This document shows positions 36,211 to 46,121 of a DNA stretch of 64,000 nucleotides, piece after piece; positions within the stretch are counted from its first letter, which is position 1; each line of letters starts with the position of its first letter. The stretch is from CAWCDJ01 sp963836015 (GTDB taxonomy: Bacteria; Acidobacteriota; Terriglobia; Bryobacterales; Bryobacteraceae). The position numbers were made by a program, and so were the translations under genes. The notes under the pieces are model-generated. The model was not told the origin of the DNA and searched no databases. It saw only the letters and a program-made list of their open reading frames with translations. The stretch spans positions 1,674,001 through 1,738,000 of the forward strand of contig CAWIIF010000004.1 in NCBI GenBank assembly GCA_963836015.1, given 5' to 3'.

Positions 36211-36551
36211 GGCTCCACCTCCGCCGGCATTGCTTCCACCACCATGCGGAACGGAAGACCGTGCCGGAGCTCGATGCACTCGACAGTGCCGTCGCTGAGT
36301 TGGGCCAGTTGGGTGAAGAACCGCCCCACCTGGCTGCGGAGGGGAAAATGTTGCAGGCGCGATTCCGGACGCGGGCCATCGTCCACATCCAGCTTCAACT
36401 CGATGAAGACCCGTGGCAGCGGGCTGAACTGTGGCTGGCCGCCGCGAACTTCCAGTTCCTCAATGCGGCCGAAATTGATCGCCTGAAAGAGGCGTAGAAG
36501 ACGCCGTTGGCCGGGCGAGAGATCTGTGACGTGAGTCATGGCGCCCGTCAC
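36207..36551 (-). CDS. Hypothetical element protein
   Basis: A 114-residue protein starting at GTG 36551 (overlap GTGA with the previous stop) or ATG 36539. It shows SPGQRRLLRLFQAINFGRIE, FIELKLDVDDGPRPE and a strand-rich end (LPFRMVVEAM). This FG-x-I-x-x-L arrangement is common in small phage proteins, but I do not recognise a family. It overlaps its neighbours by 4 bp on both sides, so it is clearly part of the operon. Confidence 0.65.
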   Translation of the reverse strand: MTGAMTHVTDLSPGQRRLLRLFQAINFGRIEELEVRGGQPQFSPLPRVFIELKLDVDDGPRPESRLQHFPLRSQVGRFFTQLAQLSDGTVECIELRHGLPFRMVVEAMPAEVEP

Positions 36552-36874
36552 TCCCCCATGCCCGCGCGGTTGCGGAACAGAAACTCATCTACGGCTGCGT
36601 GCGTCCGTGGCGGTTTCCGCGCCCCTGGATCGAAGGTCTCGTTGGCGCTTGCCCCCTTGAGGTTCCGCAGCAACCGGACCCGGATTCGGTCCAGGCGCTT
36701 CATCAGCGTCCAAACCAGATCGTCGTCAAGGTTATGGATAACTGCGATGCCGCCGATTACGAGGGCGACGTCATCAAATGCGTCCCGGATGATCGCCTCC
36801 TGCCCTGCCGGCTTGGCATCGGGCTGGCCTTGGTTTCCGGCGGTTGTTTCGGCTGTCGGCGGCGGTGAGTTCAT
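36548..36874 (-). CDS. Hypothetical element protein, first gene of the left operon
   Basis: A 108-residue protein with a Pro/Thr/Gln-rich start, then an alpha-helical segment (ALVIGGIAVIHNLDDDLVWT LMKRLDRIR). GGGAG lies about 12 nt upstream of the ATG, and an 18-bp inverted repeat lies 26 bp upstream. It is the first of at least ten tightly packed leftward genes ending in the helicase. No family recognised. Confidence 0.6.
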   Translation of the reverse strand: MNSPPPTAETTAGNQGQPDAKPAGQEAIIRDAFDDVALVIGGIAVIHNLDDDLVWTLMKRLDRIRVRLLRNLKGASANETFDPGARKPPRTHAAVDEFLFRNRAGMGE

Positions 36875-36899
36875 GTTTCGTTGGCTCCCACTGCCGTAC

Positions 36900-36917
36900 C
36901 CGGTGATTGATTACCGG
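36900..36917. promoter_or_regulatory. Operator-like inverted repeat A
   Basis: CCGGTGAT-TG-ATTACCGG: 8-bp arms with one mismatch. It lies 26 bp before the leftward gene at 36874 and shares its sequence with repeat B at 37019. Confidence 0.6.
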
Positions 36918-37018
36918 AGGAATGGCATGACGCCGTGGCGGTGAAAAGATGTACTTGGAAACAAGGCAGATAGCGGCTTGATTAAAATACCTTCATGTCG
37001 CTGGAGCAGTCGGAAACC

Positions 37019-37036
37019 CCGGTGATCAATCACCGG
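37019..37036. promoter_or_regulatory. Operator-like inverted repeat B
   Basis: CCGGTGAT-CA-ATCACCGG: perfect 8-bp arms. It lies 45 bp before the rightward DUF433 gene. With repeat A it brackets the 100-bp divergent promoter region, so one regulator may control the element operon and the toxin-antitoxin pair together. Confidence 0.6.
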
Positions 37037-37080
37037 CGGCGGTCCCGTGGACCCTGTTAGACTGGAATCGGCAGGCGGGT

Positions 37081-37293
37081 ATGGATAAGGCATCGGTAAT
37101 CATCAGCGACCCCGAGATTTTGGGCGGCACGCCCTGCTTCCGCGGCACGCGCGTTCCGGTCGACTCGCTCATCGACTACCTCGAAGCTGGTGACACCCTG
37201 GACGAATTCCTGGACAACTTCCCTTCGGTCAGTAGGGAAGCCGCCATCGCCGCGCTCGAAGAAGCGAAGACCGTTCTCACGCGAGTGCGATGA
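37081..37293 (+). CDS. DUF433 antitoxin-like protein
   Basis: A 70-residue protein with the DUF433 signature: SDPEILGGTPCFRGTRVPVD, LIDYLEAGDTLDEFLDNFPS, REAAIAALEEA. DUF433 proteins are winged-helix antitoxins paired with PIN-like toxins. The stop overlaps the start of the DUF5615 gene (ATGA), as usual for toxin-antitoxin pairs. It runs opposite to the surrounding operon. Confidence 0.88.
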   Translation: MDKASVIISDPEILGGTPCFRGTRVPVDSLIDYLEAGDTLDEFLDNFPSVSREAAIAALEEAKTVLTRVR

Positions 37294-37619
37294 GGGTCCT
37301 GATTGACGAGAATCTTCCGCGCAAGCTTGCGAGCTATTTGCACGGCCACGATTGCCGGACCGTCACGGAATGCGGGTGGGCGGGCAGGAAGAACGGGGAG
37401 TTACTGTCTCTGGCGGAGTCGCTATTCGATGTCCTGCTGACGTTGGACAAAAGCGTCCCTTATCAGCAGGACCTCTCTTCGGGAAGAATCGCGGTTCTGA
37501 TCGTGCGTGCACGCTCGAACCGAATTCAGGACCTTCTCCCCTCTGTTCCCGAATGCCTCGCCGCCCTTGAGCGCATCCGGCCAGGGGAGGTCATCCGCGT
37601 AGGGAGTATTCACTGCTGA
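37290..37619 (+). CDS. DUF5615 PIN-like toxin
   Basis: A 109-residue PIN-like protein: LIDENLPRKLASYL with the acidic D-E-N, GELLSLAESLFDVLLTLDKS with a second Asp, and a final VIRVGS strand. The family (Mut7-C/PIN-like) is the usual toxin partner of DUF433 and is predicted to cut RNA. The pair is complete and likely stabilises the island. Confidence 0.88.
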   Translation: MRVLIDENLPRKLASYLHGHDCRTVTECGWAGRKNGELLSLAESLFDVLLTLDKSVPYQQDLSSGRIAVLIVRARSNRIQDLLPSVPECLAALERIRPGEVIRVGSIHC

Positions 37620-37647
37620 GAAACGCCGGGCGTGCCGAACGGCGGTT

Positions 37648-38076
37648 TCACTTATCGCAGCGCTCCAAGGTCGATGCGAAGTATCCGGCCATGCCCTCGT
37701 AGAACTCCGGATGCCTGTAATGCTCCGGCAAGTCCTCTTCGGACAAATCCTCGTCGCGGAAACTTCGCGCCGCGATCATCGCCGTCTCGATCTCGCGCGC
37801 CAGCACGCCGTCGATCCAGTCGGCGGTGATGCTGCTCCTGGGCGCATCGCCAAAAAACGCCGGGTAATAGGCACAGCCCAGGCGCCTCTCATGCCGGTCG
37901 TCCGGACGGCGGCCGAAAGCGCTTATCGAAACGTGCAATTTCTCGTCGGCGAGCTTGATCGATACGGTCACCCACGTCCGCCAGCCATCACGCGGGACTG
38001 GAATCTGCCACGCGCCTTCGAATCTGGACGCGCCGTCCGCGAGCAATCGAGCGAGCGGGCAGATCATCGCGGTCAT
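37648..38076 (-). CDS. Hypothetical island protein
   Basis: A 142-residue protein with strands WRTWVTVSIKLADEKLHVSI, a DRHERRLGCAYYPAFF segment and an acidic helical end (EDLSEEDLPEHYRHPEFYEG). It overlaps the upstream 38073 gene by 4 bp (ATGA). I do not recognise a family. Coding is supported by coupling and length. Confidence 0.6.
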   Translation of the reverse strand: MTAMICPLARLLADGASRFEGAWQIPVPRDGWRTWVTVSIKLADEKLHVSISAFGRRPDDRHERRLGCAYYPAFFGDAPRSSITADWIDGVLAREIETAMIAARSFRDEDLSEEDLPEHYRHPEFYEGMAGYFASTLERCDK

Positions 38077-38480
38077 TCCGTAATTGCCTCCTCGGCCTCC
38101 TCGGCATCCTCTGCATCCATTGTCTCCTCCACCGCCAGCACGTCATCAGCGACATTTTGGACGCAGGTGGCGAGGTCGCCACCGTACCACTGATCATCCT
38201 CGTCAATGCCCTCCAGACTAAATCCCTTGGTGCTGTGGCGTGCAAGGGAAAGCTTCGCCGCGAACTGGCCAGGGCTGTTCCACCAACCCAGCTCTGCGAT
38301 ATGGGCCCGGCGGAGAAGTTCCTCCAGCGCTGTCCATGCCGTAACGGTTTGGGCAAGGCGCGCACGATTCTGAACGCACCAATCGGCGAACTTCTCCGTT
38401 TCGCGCATGCTGACCATGCGCTCCAGCTCCATCGATTCTTCGATGGTGAACGTGTTTGCAGGATGACTGACGTTTCTCAT
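38073..38480 (-). CDS. Hypothetical acidic island protein
   Basis: A 135-residue protein; GGAG lies 9 nt before ATG 38480. It is largely helical (FADWCVQNRARLAQTVTAWT, ALEELLRRAHIAELGWW) with a strongly acidic C-terminus (ETMDAEDAEEAEEAITE). It follows the 38502 gene by 21 bp and is coupled to the 37648 gene. No family recognised. Confidence 0.6.
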   Translation of the reverse strand: MRNVSHPANTFTIEESMELERMVSMRETEKFADWCVQNRARLAQTVTAWTALEELLRRAHIAELGWWNSPGQFAAKLSLARHSTKGFSLEGIDEDDQWYGGDLATCVQNVADDVLAVEETMDAEDAEEAEEAITE

Positions 38481-38501
38481 CTGATTTATCTCCAGAAACT
38501 C

Positions 38502-39391
38502 CTAAGTTGACCCGCGCTCCGGTGCGCTGGGCTCGTGCTGACCGAAAGTGATGGCTTCGAACTGAGCAGACCAAATGGAAGCGCCGTATGTGAAGTGGAA
38601 TGGAGCTTCATCAATCTGCATGAGCGAGCACAGAAAACGCGAGAGGTTCAGCATGGCGGCATCGTCCTCGGGCGCCGTGATCCTTCCAGATTTCCGCAGG
38701 ACCTCCAGCAGACGTTTGCAGGTCGCAGTTGGACGGCGGTCCTTGACCAACCCGAGAAACGCTAGATCGTAATCCTTCGCGATGGAGCCCATGTCCACCG
38801 CTGCTTCTGTCAGACGGCGGCCAACCGGATCGTAACTGGCGGCGCCCCTGATGCGCACCGCGTCGACTGAAATCAAAATCGTTCCCTGCCTGGTCTCCCT
38901 CACGGAAACATTGCTCCAATTTGCGCCCGGTGGCGTCGGGAACCTGACTCCTTCCTCCGGTGCGACCTGGAGGCGGCATTCGTATCGGCGCAGGTCTTTG
39001 TTGGCCGGTACGGGATCCTCACCGTCAAGCCCAAAGAACGCCTGCATCCAATCGCGCGTGTTCTTCACATAATTCTTGAGGTTGCTTCTCTGCGCGCTAC
39101 TCAAGCGTTCATCATCAAGGGCGAGAACCCCGCCAAGCCGCGCCACCAGGAGCAGAAATTCCCATTTCGCATTGGGGATCAGGCCGCCACTCCGCTTGTT
39201 GGCGAAGCCCAATTGCTTGAAATCGTATTCCCGCCGAATCCCGCGCGCTTCCGCCCTCAAGGACAGATCGCCGATCACGAGCCGTATTTCCTCCCACGTC
39301 GCTCCCTGCGGCGTTGGGAAGGCAGCGGTGGCGGCAGGGGTCGCGCGCGGCCCGTCTTTCTGGAGGATATCTTGATGAATGCCGTGTCCAC
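38502..39391 (-). pseudogene. C-terminal part of a frameshifted two-module protein of unknown function
   Basis: The translation carries two similar modules: AAFPTPQGATWEEIRL ... GFANKRSGGLIPNAKWEFLL and VRFPTPPGANWSNVSV ... FLGLVKDRRPTATCKRLLEV. Each has FPTPxGAxW followed by a G-F/L-(A/V)-(N/D)-(K/D)-R segment and a helical end, implying internal duplication. No good start codon lies before the first module in this frame; the frame upstream of it is basic nonsense inside the 39275 gene. The 39275 gene in turn loses its pattern here, so both are probably one gene of about 500 codons broken by a single-base indel between 39330 and 39400. Confidence 0.55.
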
Positions 39392-40006
39392 TTGGAGCGT
39401 GCCGGTCTCGACGCGCGCCACCTGAGACAGCCGCAGCATGGTCATGCCCGCCTGTTTCCACTCCTCGCCCTGCGGCAAGGCATCCGGCACGAACACCACG
39501 GGAGACGCCGCGTCGAGAATACGCGCCAGCCCGTTTACGAGGATATGGGCATCGCGGCCGTTGGCGCCGCATACGAGAAAGAACTCGCGGAACCGTCCGG
39601 ACATCTGGCGGCGGCCCAGTGCCCAGATCCGGTTCAGCACGACGGGTTCGACCATGCCCGCCAGTTCGAGATCTGAATTCAGAGCGGTGGCCAGGGTGCG
39701 CCTGTCCACAAGCCACTGGCGCATATCATCCAATTCCACCTCGATCAGCCCGTCTTCCGGGCAGACGATGTGGGGCCGGGTGCGCCCGTGGATATCCTCG
39801 TTGGGATAGAAAACGGCTGCGCCGTGGGCGTGCCCGCAGGAGTAACACGTTACCTCCGCTGCCAACCCGGCTTCGCGCAGCATCCCCATTCCGGCCAGTG
39901 CTTCCCGCGCGCGCGCCGGCCACCGCTGGATCTCGTCCGCCGCCAACCTTGCTTCGGCGTCTTCCGCTCGCCACCAAAACGGTCGAAGTTCAGCAGCCAG
40001 TGGCAT
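39275..40006 (-). CDS. Zinc-ribbon-like protein of unknown function, N-terminal part
   Basis: Starting at ATG 40006, which overlaps the upstream gene by 17 bp. Features: a helical start, then a probable metal site (CYSCGHAHGAAVFYPNED with a later VCPEDGLIEVEL), then RRQMSGRFREFFLVCGANGR and an alpha/beta stretch (ASPVVFVPDALP). After about residue 210 the translation becomes Arg/Pro-rich with no pattern, while the neighbouring frame becomes patterned, which marks a frameshift. Family not recognised. It is always tightly packed with the 39990 gene here, so they probably act together. Confidence 0.55.
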   Translation of the reverse strand: MPLAAELRPFWWRAEDAEARLAADEIQRWPARAREALAGMGMLREAGLAAEVTCYSCGHAHGAAVFYPNEDIHGRTRPHIVCPEDGLIEVELDDMRQWLVDRRTLATALNSDLELAGMVEPVVLNRIWALGRRQMSGRFREFFLVCGANGRDAHILVNGLARILDAASPVVFVPDALPQGEEWKQAGMTMLRLSQVARVETGTLQVDTAFIKISSRKTGRARPLPPPLPSQRRRERRGRKYGS

Positions 40007-41147
40007 CGATGCCCCACCGCTTCAGAGATTCCTTCAGGATCAGTTCTTCCGGGGTATCACCCAGATTGCAGGTGGACGGCCACGCGAGATCGAAGCTGAC
40101 GATGCGGTTAGAGAATACCGCCTGAATCGAGGCCCCCACGACAAGCAGCCTGTCACGCTCAACAGCGGCGCCCCCGAGCACGTCGTCGATCAGATCGTGG
40201 ACGTTAGCGTGAGTGTCCCGCCCGTCGACATCGAAGTTCACGTACCGCTTCTGGTTGCCCGGCCAGCGTACGCGGATCGACTTTGCGCGCACAAATTCCA
40301 GGTTGTCGCCCGGCTGCGTGGTGAAAACGAGGTTGCGATCCAGCAGACCCTGCAGGTTGTACTGCGCTTCCGGCAGCGGCGCCGGATCCTGATCTACGTG
40401 AAGAACCGCGCGCGCGGAAAGCGCCCCCAAATCCGCCCGCACCTTGCTGCCGCCCTCGGCGCATGTCTCCACTGTGCCGGCGCTCCTGTCAAAGGCAATC
40501 ACCAGCTCGAAGGCGGGCTTCCAGTCCTTGCGTGCGAGTTCGCCGTCCGCTTCGTAGCCGAGGAGGGTATTCCAATAATCGGCGGGGTACGCGAAGAAGT
40601 AATCCAAATGGCTCTGCGCAAAGTGCTCCACCTTGCAGTACTCGCCCCGGCCCTGCTCCTCCTGAAAATACCGGGACAGAATCCCGCCAAAATTGGCCAG
40701 GGTGGCATCCGACGTGTCCGGAGCAATCTTCGGAAGGCCGTTGCGCTTCTCCGTCTGGCCGCGCGGCAGGAACTCCCAGCGGCCGGCGGCGGTGGCTTCC
40801 GCGAAGACGGCGGGCTGTTCCAGGAAGGCCGACAGCGCCCGCTCGTAAGGAGTGCGCCGGTTGGAGCCCACTGTGGCCAGCCCCACCCAACGTTGCTTTG
40901 CGATGCGTATCAGAAGCGTGGACCCGCGGCGGGCAGCCAAATCCCAGATGGCGCGAAAATCGCGGCCGATTTCGCGGCGCTCGCCTTCCGGCAATGCGAG
41001 GATCGCCAGGTGGATGGGATCGATTCTTGTCTCCCTCAGGTCGTGCCAGGGAAGATCGCCCAGCAGACCCTTGGCGGAAAAATAACTCTGGAGCAAGCGG
41101 TTCGGCGCCTGCCGGAGAAAGACTTTCGGCGTGTATCGCGGGCGCAT
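39990..41147 (-). CDS. Large protein of unknown function, partner of the 39-kb gene
   Basis: ATG 41147 has GAGG about 8 nt upstream and gives 385 residues beginning MRPRYTPKVFLRQAPNRLLQ. There is no signal peptide or Cys cluster. Notable segments are LQSYFSAKGLLGDLPW, FGGILSRYFQEEQGRGEYCK, SHLDYFFAYPADYW and a C-terminal FSNRIVSFDLAWPST. Nothing resembles a nucleotide-binding or nuclease motif that I know. The stop lies inside the start region of the next gene, so translation is coupled. A candidate for an uncharacterised two-protein function. Confidence 0.6.
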   Translation of the reverse strand: MRPRYTPKVFLRQAPNRLLQSYFSAKGLLGDLPWHDLRETRIDPIHLAILALPEGERREIGRDFRAIWDLAARRGSTLLIRIAKQRWVGLATVGSNRRTPYERALSAFLEQPAVFAEATAAGRWEFLPRGQTEKRNGLPKIAPDTSDATLANFGGILSRYFQEEQGRGEYCKVEHFAQSHLDYFFAYPADYWNTLLGYEADGELARKDWKPAFELVIAFDRSAGTVETCAEGGSKVRADLGALSARAVLHVDQDPAPLPEAQYNLQGLLDRNLVFTTQPGDNLEFVRAKSIRVRWPGNQKRYVNFDVDGRDTHANVHDLIDDVLGGAAVERDRLLVVGASIQAVFSNRIVSFDLAWPSTCNLGDTPEELILKESLKRWGIDATGC

Positions 41148-41375
41148 TGGTGGCCTCACAAAAGAATTACCGGACCCCGCCAGCGCTCCCCAAAACGGAC
41201 CGCCGCGCACGAATTCCCAGGTTGGGGGGCGCGTTAAATTGCGTTACGCGGGTCCAAGGCACAGCGTAGCACTGGCGAAGAAAAAGCGAAAGCACGAATT
41301 CCGGAAGCTCGGTAAATTATTGTCTGCCGCAAAAAAAGATCCCTTGACGGAGAATCGCCCGGACCGACGATCCTT

Positions 41376-41825
41376 TCATTCCTCGGCTAAGCCCCTTTGT
41401 TGCTTTAACTTGCGCCAGGACTCCCGTTGATCGTCCCACAGGACCTCTTCGGCGATCGCCTCGACTTCCGGTACGGTGATTGCGCGCTGGGGGCGCCGCA
41501 CCGGTGGCAGACGCAGAATCTCGTCCTGAATATCCGGCGCAAGCCGCATCATCTTCATCACTTGGCTGACGCGTTCGCGTGTCGTGGCCGTCAACCGAGC
41601 CAGGTCGGCAAAGTCGGCGGCCTCGGCGTTCGCGATGGCGTGCTCGAACATTAGGGCCCGCGCGACGGTGTGGGTGATGCGCGGAAGCATGGCTCGCAGT
41701 GCCAGCGCGTCCACGATGGGCAGAGCAGTGGGAGCGGGATCGGCCGTCTGGCTGCGCTGCCGCGCAGGCCGCTTCAGTGAGCAACGTACCTCGACGATCC
41801 TGCTCATGTCTGAATCTGTTTTCAT
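41376..41825 (-). CDS. HTH protein of the DUF2924/recombinase module
   Basis: A 149-residue protein with a basic start and a helix-turn-helix, FADLARLTATTRERVSQVMK, followed by MMRLAPDIQDEILRLPPV. Small proteins with this pattern are commonly encoded just after large serine recombinases in islands that also carry DUF2924; the role may be excision control (inference). It begins 13 bp after the recombinase stop. Confidence 0.7.
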   Translation of the reverse strand: MKTDSDMSRIVEVRCSLKRPARQRSQTADPAPTALPIVDALALRAMLPRITHTVARALMFEHAIANAEAADFADLARLTATTRERVSQVMKMMRLAPDIQDEILRLPPVRRPQRAITVPEVEAIAEEVLWDDQRESWRKLKQQRGLAEE

Positions 41826-41838
41826 CGTCTCTCGCCTC

Positions 41839-43412
<1,574 letters not shown>

Positions 43413-43416
<4 letters not shown>

Positions 43417-43949
43417 CGCGATTTCTCCTTCCGGACGATGCTGCGATCGTTCGCGAGCCCGAAAAACGCGAACCCGTTCCACTTGGCCCCCGTGATTTCC
43501 TGGGCTACCGCGCTCAACGAACTGAAGACTCGCCCGTCATACTCGAAGCCGGAGTAGAGCACCTTCACGACAATTATCTGTCCCTTGTACTCGCGGGCTA
43601 GAAGGCTGCCTGGCAGGGGTAACCGCGAGTCGTGGCCGCTGCGGAGCGTTGTTGTCACCGTGAGATCGATGGGCAGCCCAATCCGGCGGCGTCGTATGTT
43701 CTCCGACATCCGGCGATCAAGAGCGGAATCGCGGGCGAGCGCCAGCGCAAACTGGCGGGCCTCTTCGCTCAACGGCGGAGTCGAGGCGGATTGCAGCCGG
43801 CGCGCAATCTGCCAGAAGAGGAATTGGCGGTGGCACGATTTCGCCTCCTCGCCGAAGGTCTCCAGATGCCACCGCCGCAACTGGGGGACGGTCATCTGTC
43901 TGAGCTGATCAATCTGTGCACGTAGATCCTTGCCTTTTGTGGTTCGCAT
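43413..43949 (-). CDS. DUF2924 protein
   Basis: A 178-residue protein starting at ATG 43949. The N-terminal half is helical (LRAQIDQLRQMTVPQLRRWH); the C-terminal half has the DUF2924 signature LPLPGSLLAREYKGQ, VVKVLYSGFEYDGRVFSSLS and ITGAKWNGFAFFGL. The family is regularly coupled to serine recombinases and its function is unknown. A decayed relative lies at 26962-27126. Confidence 0.88.
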
Positions 43950-44312
43950 GGTTCGCCTACTGTGCATGAGGGCTCTTCGTGCGTTCGTTATCAAGCTCTC
44001 CGTTGACGGGCTCCGATGCTGTTTCAAGCCGGTTTGCGGCGAGGTATCGGCGATACGCGGCCGCCAGCAGTTCGGCAACTGTGGCGATGGCGTCGCTGGT
44101 GATGGGGTCCGATTCGATCATCCGTTCCGCTCTCCGGCGGGCGTGCCGGTTGGAAACGAACGGCTGTGGGCGTCGGGATCAGCGCAGGGGAATTCGGTCA
44201 TGGTTGCCGGCTGAACCGACACCCACAACGGTTTCCGCTTTGCGGCCTGCCCGCTGTCTGGTGTATTGGAGCGTTTTGTGCTCCGGTAATAGATACTCCC
44301 GGAGGTTCGAAA
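43950..44312. other. Divergent intergenic region
   Basis: About 360 bp between the leftward DUF2924 operon and the rightward small frame at 44313. It must contain the promoters for both directions, but I see no clear consensus pair. Overlapping plus-strand frames (43930-44214 and others) lack domains and ribosome binding sites. Confidence 0.4.
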
Positions 44313-44447
44313 ATGTGCAATCTCGGTGGCCGGAACGCAGATGCGCTCGAACCGGCCGTTGTTGCGGCGAGCGGCGCGCTCCTGACCCCGTTGCTAGCGG
44401 TCTATATCCGGCAGTTGCAGAACCCGGCTGGCGTCCAGGATTGGTGA
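44313..44447 (+). CDS. Possible 44-residue small protein
   Basis: ATG 44313 has a strong GGAGG 7 nt upstream. The peptide has a polar start (MCNLGGRNADALEP), a hydrophobic middle (AVVAASGALLTPLLAVYI) and a polar end (QNPAGVQDW), so it may sit in a membrane. It precedes the GNAT-methyltransferase gene by 89 bp. It could be a leader, a small partner, or a peptide substrate of the fusion enzyme; nothing decides between these. Confidence 0.45.
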   Translation: MCNLGGRNADALEPAVVAASGALLTPLLAVYIRQLQNPAGVQDW

Positions 44448-44536
44448 CGGGCCAGAGCCGACCCGGGCCGAGACACCCGCGATTCCGATATCGAACGCCG
44501 TGGACTGGCCCTGGCGAGAAGCGCGAGGAGAGTTAC

Positions 44537-45700
44537 ATGGACGGGGCGGCGGATCGTACACGTAGCCAGTTAAGATGGAGAGTACGCGCGGTGATCTCTT
44601 CCTCGGTCGCGCATTTCACGATGGCATACAAGTTCGAATGGCTACCGGGCCCGATGGTGCCCGACGAGTTGATTGAGCAGATGTCAGCACTGTACTCGTC
44701 GCACTATGGCCGCTGGAGCCTGGCGGCAAAGCGGAATCCGGGAGGGCCTGTCCGCTTACCGCCGGCTCGAATCAAGGAGTTGCTTATCCCTGACGCGGCC
44801 CGCCTAGCCTATGCAATCCAGGATAGCGAGATCGTCGGTTACGCAATTGCCATACAAGCTAAGGTCCCGGATTACGGCTTCATTTCCTGGGTCACTCAAC
44901 TGGTCGTGCATGAGGACCACCGGCAAAGGAATGTCGGGAAATTGCTGCTCTTTGCGATCTGGACATTTACGGATCACTTCGCGTGGGGGCTCCTGACGGC
45001 GAACCCGTACGCCATTCGGGCCCTTGAGAAGGCGACGCGCCGACGATGCCAGCCGACGCGCATAGCACGGAACCACAGAAAACTGAGGAGCTTTGCGCTG
45101 CAGTACGTCAAGTACGTGAACGAGAACACCGTCATCGAGGTGAACAGGGCGTTGGCTCGAATCAACACGGAATTCCCACTCGATCATTCCACGCTGCCGG
45201 ACATGCTGGCGGCTGCCACCACGCCGAGTGTTCCCTGGGTCATGGGTCCGATCGAAGAAGGATGGGAATGGTTCGCGTTTACGTTTCAGGATCAGGAGAA
45301 GATAGGACTCAGCCCCGAAGAAATCGAGACGATGCTTGATTCAAGTGACCAGGTAACGAAAATCGCGTACTCGCGCATGTTGCTGAACGAGGGCCACCAG
45401 TGGGCTCGGTTCGGCGCAGATGAGGCAAGGTTCATTGCCGCTCTCCCGGGCGTCACGCCTGGGAGCACGTCTGTTCTGGACTTCGGCTGCGGCACCGGGC
45501 GCCACGCCGCTGAACTTGGCGGGTTGGGGTTCGAGGTGACAGGGATCGATTACCTTGAGAATCTCGTAGCGCACGCCCGCGAGTCCGCGGATCGAAAGAA
45601 ACTCTCGAATGTTCGTTTCGAGATCGCAGATTGCCGGAATGTCGACCTTGGGCGCAAATTCGATCTCATCCTCAGCCTCTATGATGTGATCGGAACCTAT
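44537..45700 (+). pseudogene. GNAT acetyltransferase-methyltransferase fusion, part 5' of the IS
   Basis: ATG 44537 has GAGGAGAG 4-5 nt upstream; ATG 44621 is an alternative. Residues about 30-180 are a GNAT fold: LAYAIQDSEIVGYAIAIQAK, WVTQLVVHEDHRQRNVGKLL with the acetyl-CoA loop, and ANPYAIRALEKATRRR. A helical linker follows, then a class I SAM-methyltransferase start: VLDFGCGTGRHAAELGGLGF, VTGIDYLENLV, FEIADCRN, FDLILSLYDVIGTY. The IS cuts right after the last codon. The full gene would encode 545 residues. Confidence 0.8.
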
Positions 45701-45776
45701 TGGACTTGTCCCCAATTTTGAGACAAACGGTTAAGACTCAATTAATCAAAATTTGCATTGAATGGAGAATTGAGTC

Positions 45777-46121
45777 ATGGGATTGTCTCGCAGGCAGTTC
45801 ACAAAAGAGTTCAAGCTGGCCGCCGTGCGGCGGCTGGAATCAGGGGTTTCGATCGGCGAAGCCGCCCGCGCATTGGAGGTAAACCCCAACGTGCTGCACC
45901 GTTGGCGGCGTGAATTCCGCCAGGGGACGGGCAACGCCTTCCCCGGCAACGGCAAGCAGCGCTGGTCCGAGGGGCGGATCGCCGAACTGGAGCGGAAGGT
46001 CGGTCAGCAGACCCTGGAGATCGATTTTTTGAAAGGGTGCTTGCAGCGCATCGAGGAACAGCGGATGCTGCAGGCATTGACTGGAAATCCGCGGTCTGCC
46101 GGGAAATCCAAGAAGAAGTGA
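45777..46121 (+). CDS. IS3-family transposase OrfA, copy 2
   Basis: Identical in translation to OrfA of copy 1: HTH (IGEAARALEVNPNVLHRWRR) plus zipper helix. Start ATG 45777. Expected to be joined to OrfB by -1 slippage near 46024. Confidence 0.92.
   Translation: MGLSRRQFTKEFKLAAVRRLESGVSIGEAARALEVNPNVLHRWRREFRQGTGNAFPGNGKQRWSEGRIAELERKVGQQTLEIDFLKGCLQRIEEQRMLQALTGNPRSAGKSKKK

Noticed and set aside
28187..36874. Complete prophage
   Set aside because: No terminase, portal, capsid, tail or lysis genes are visible; only recombination and regulation genes are present.
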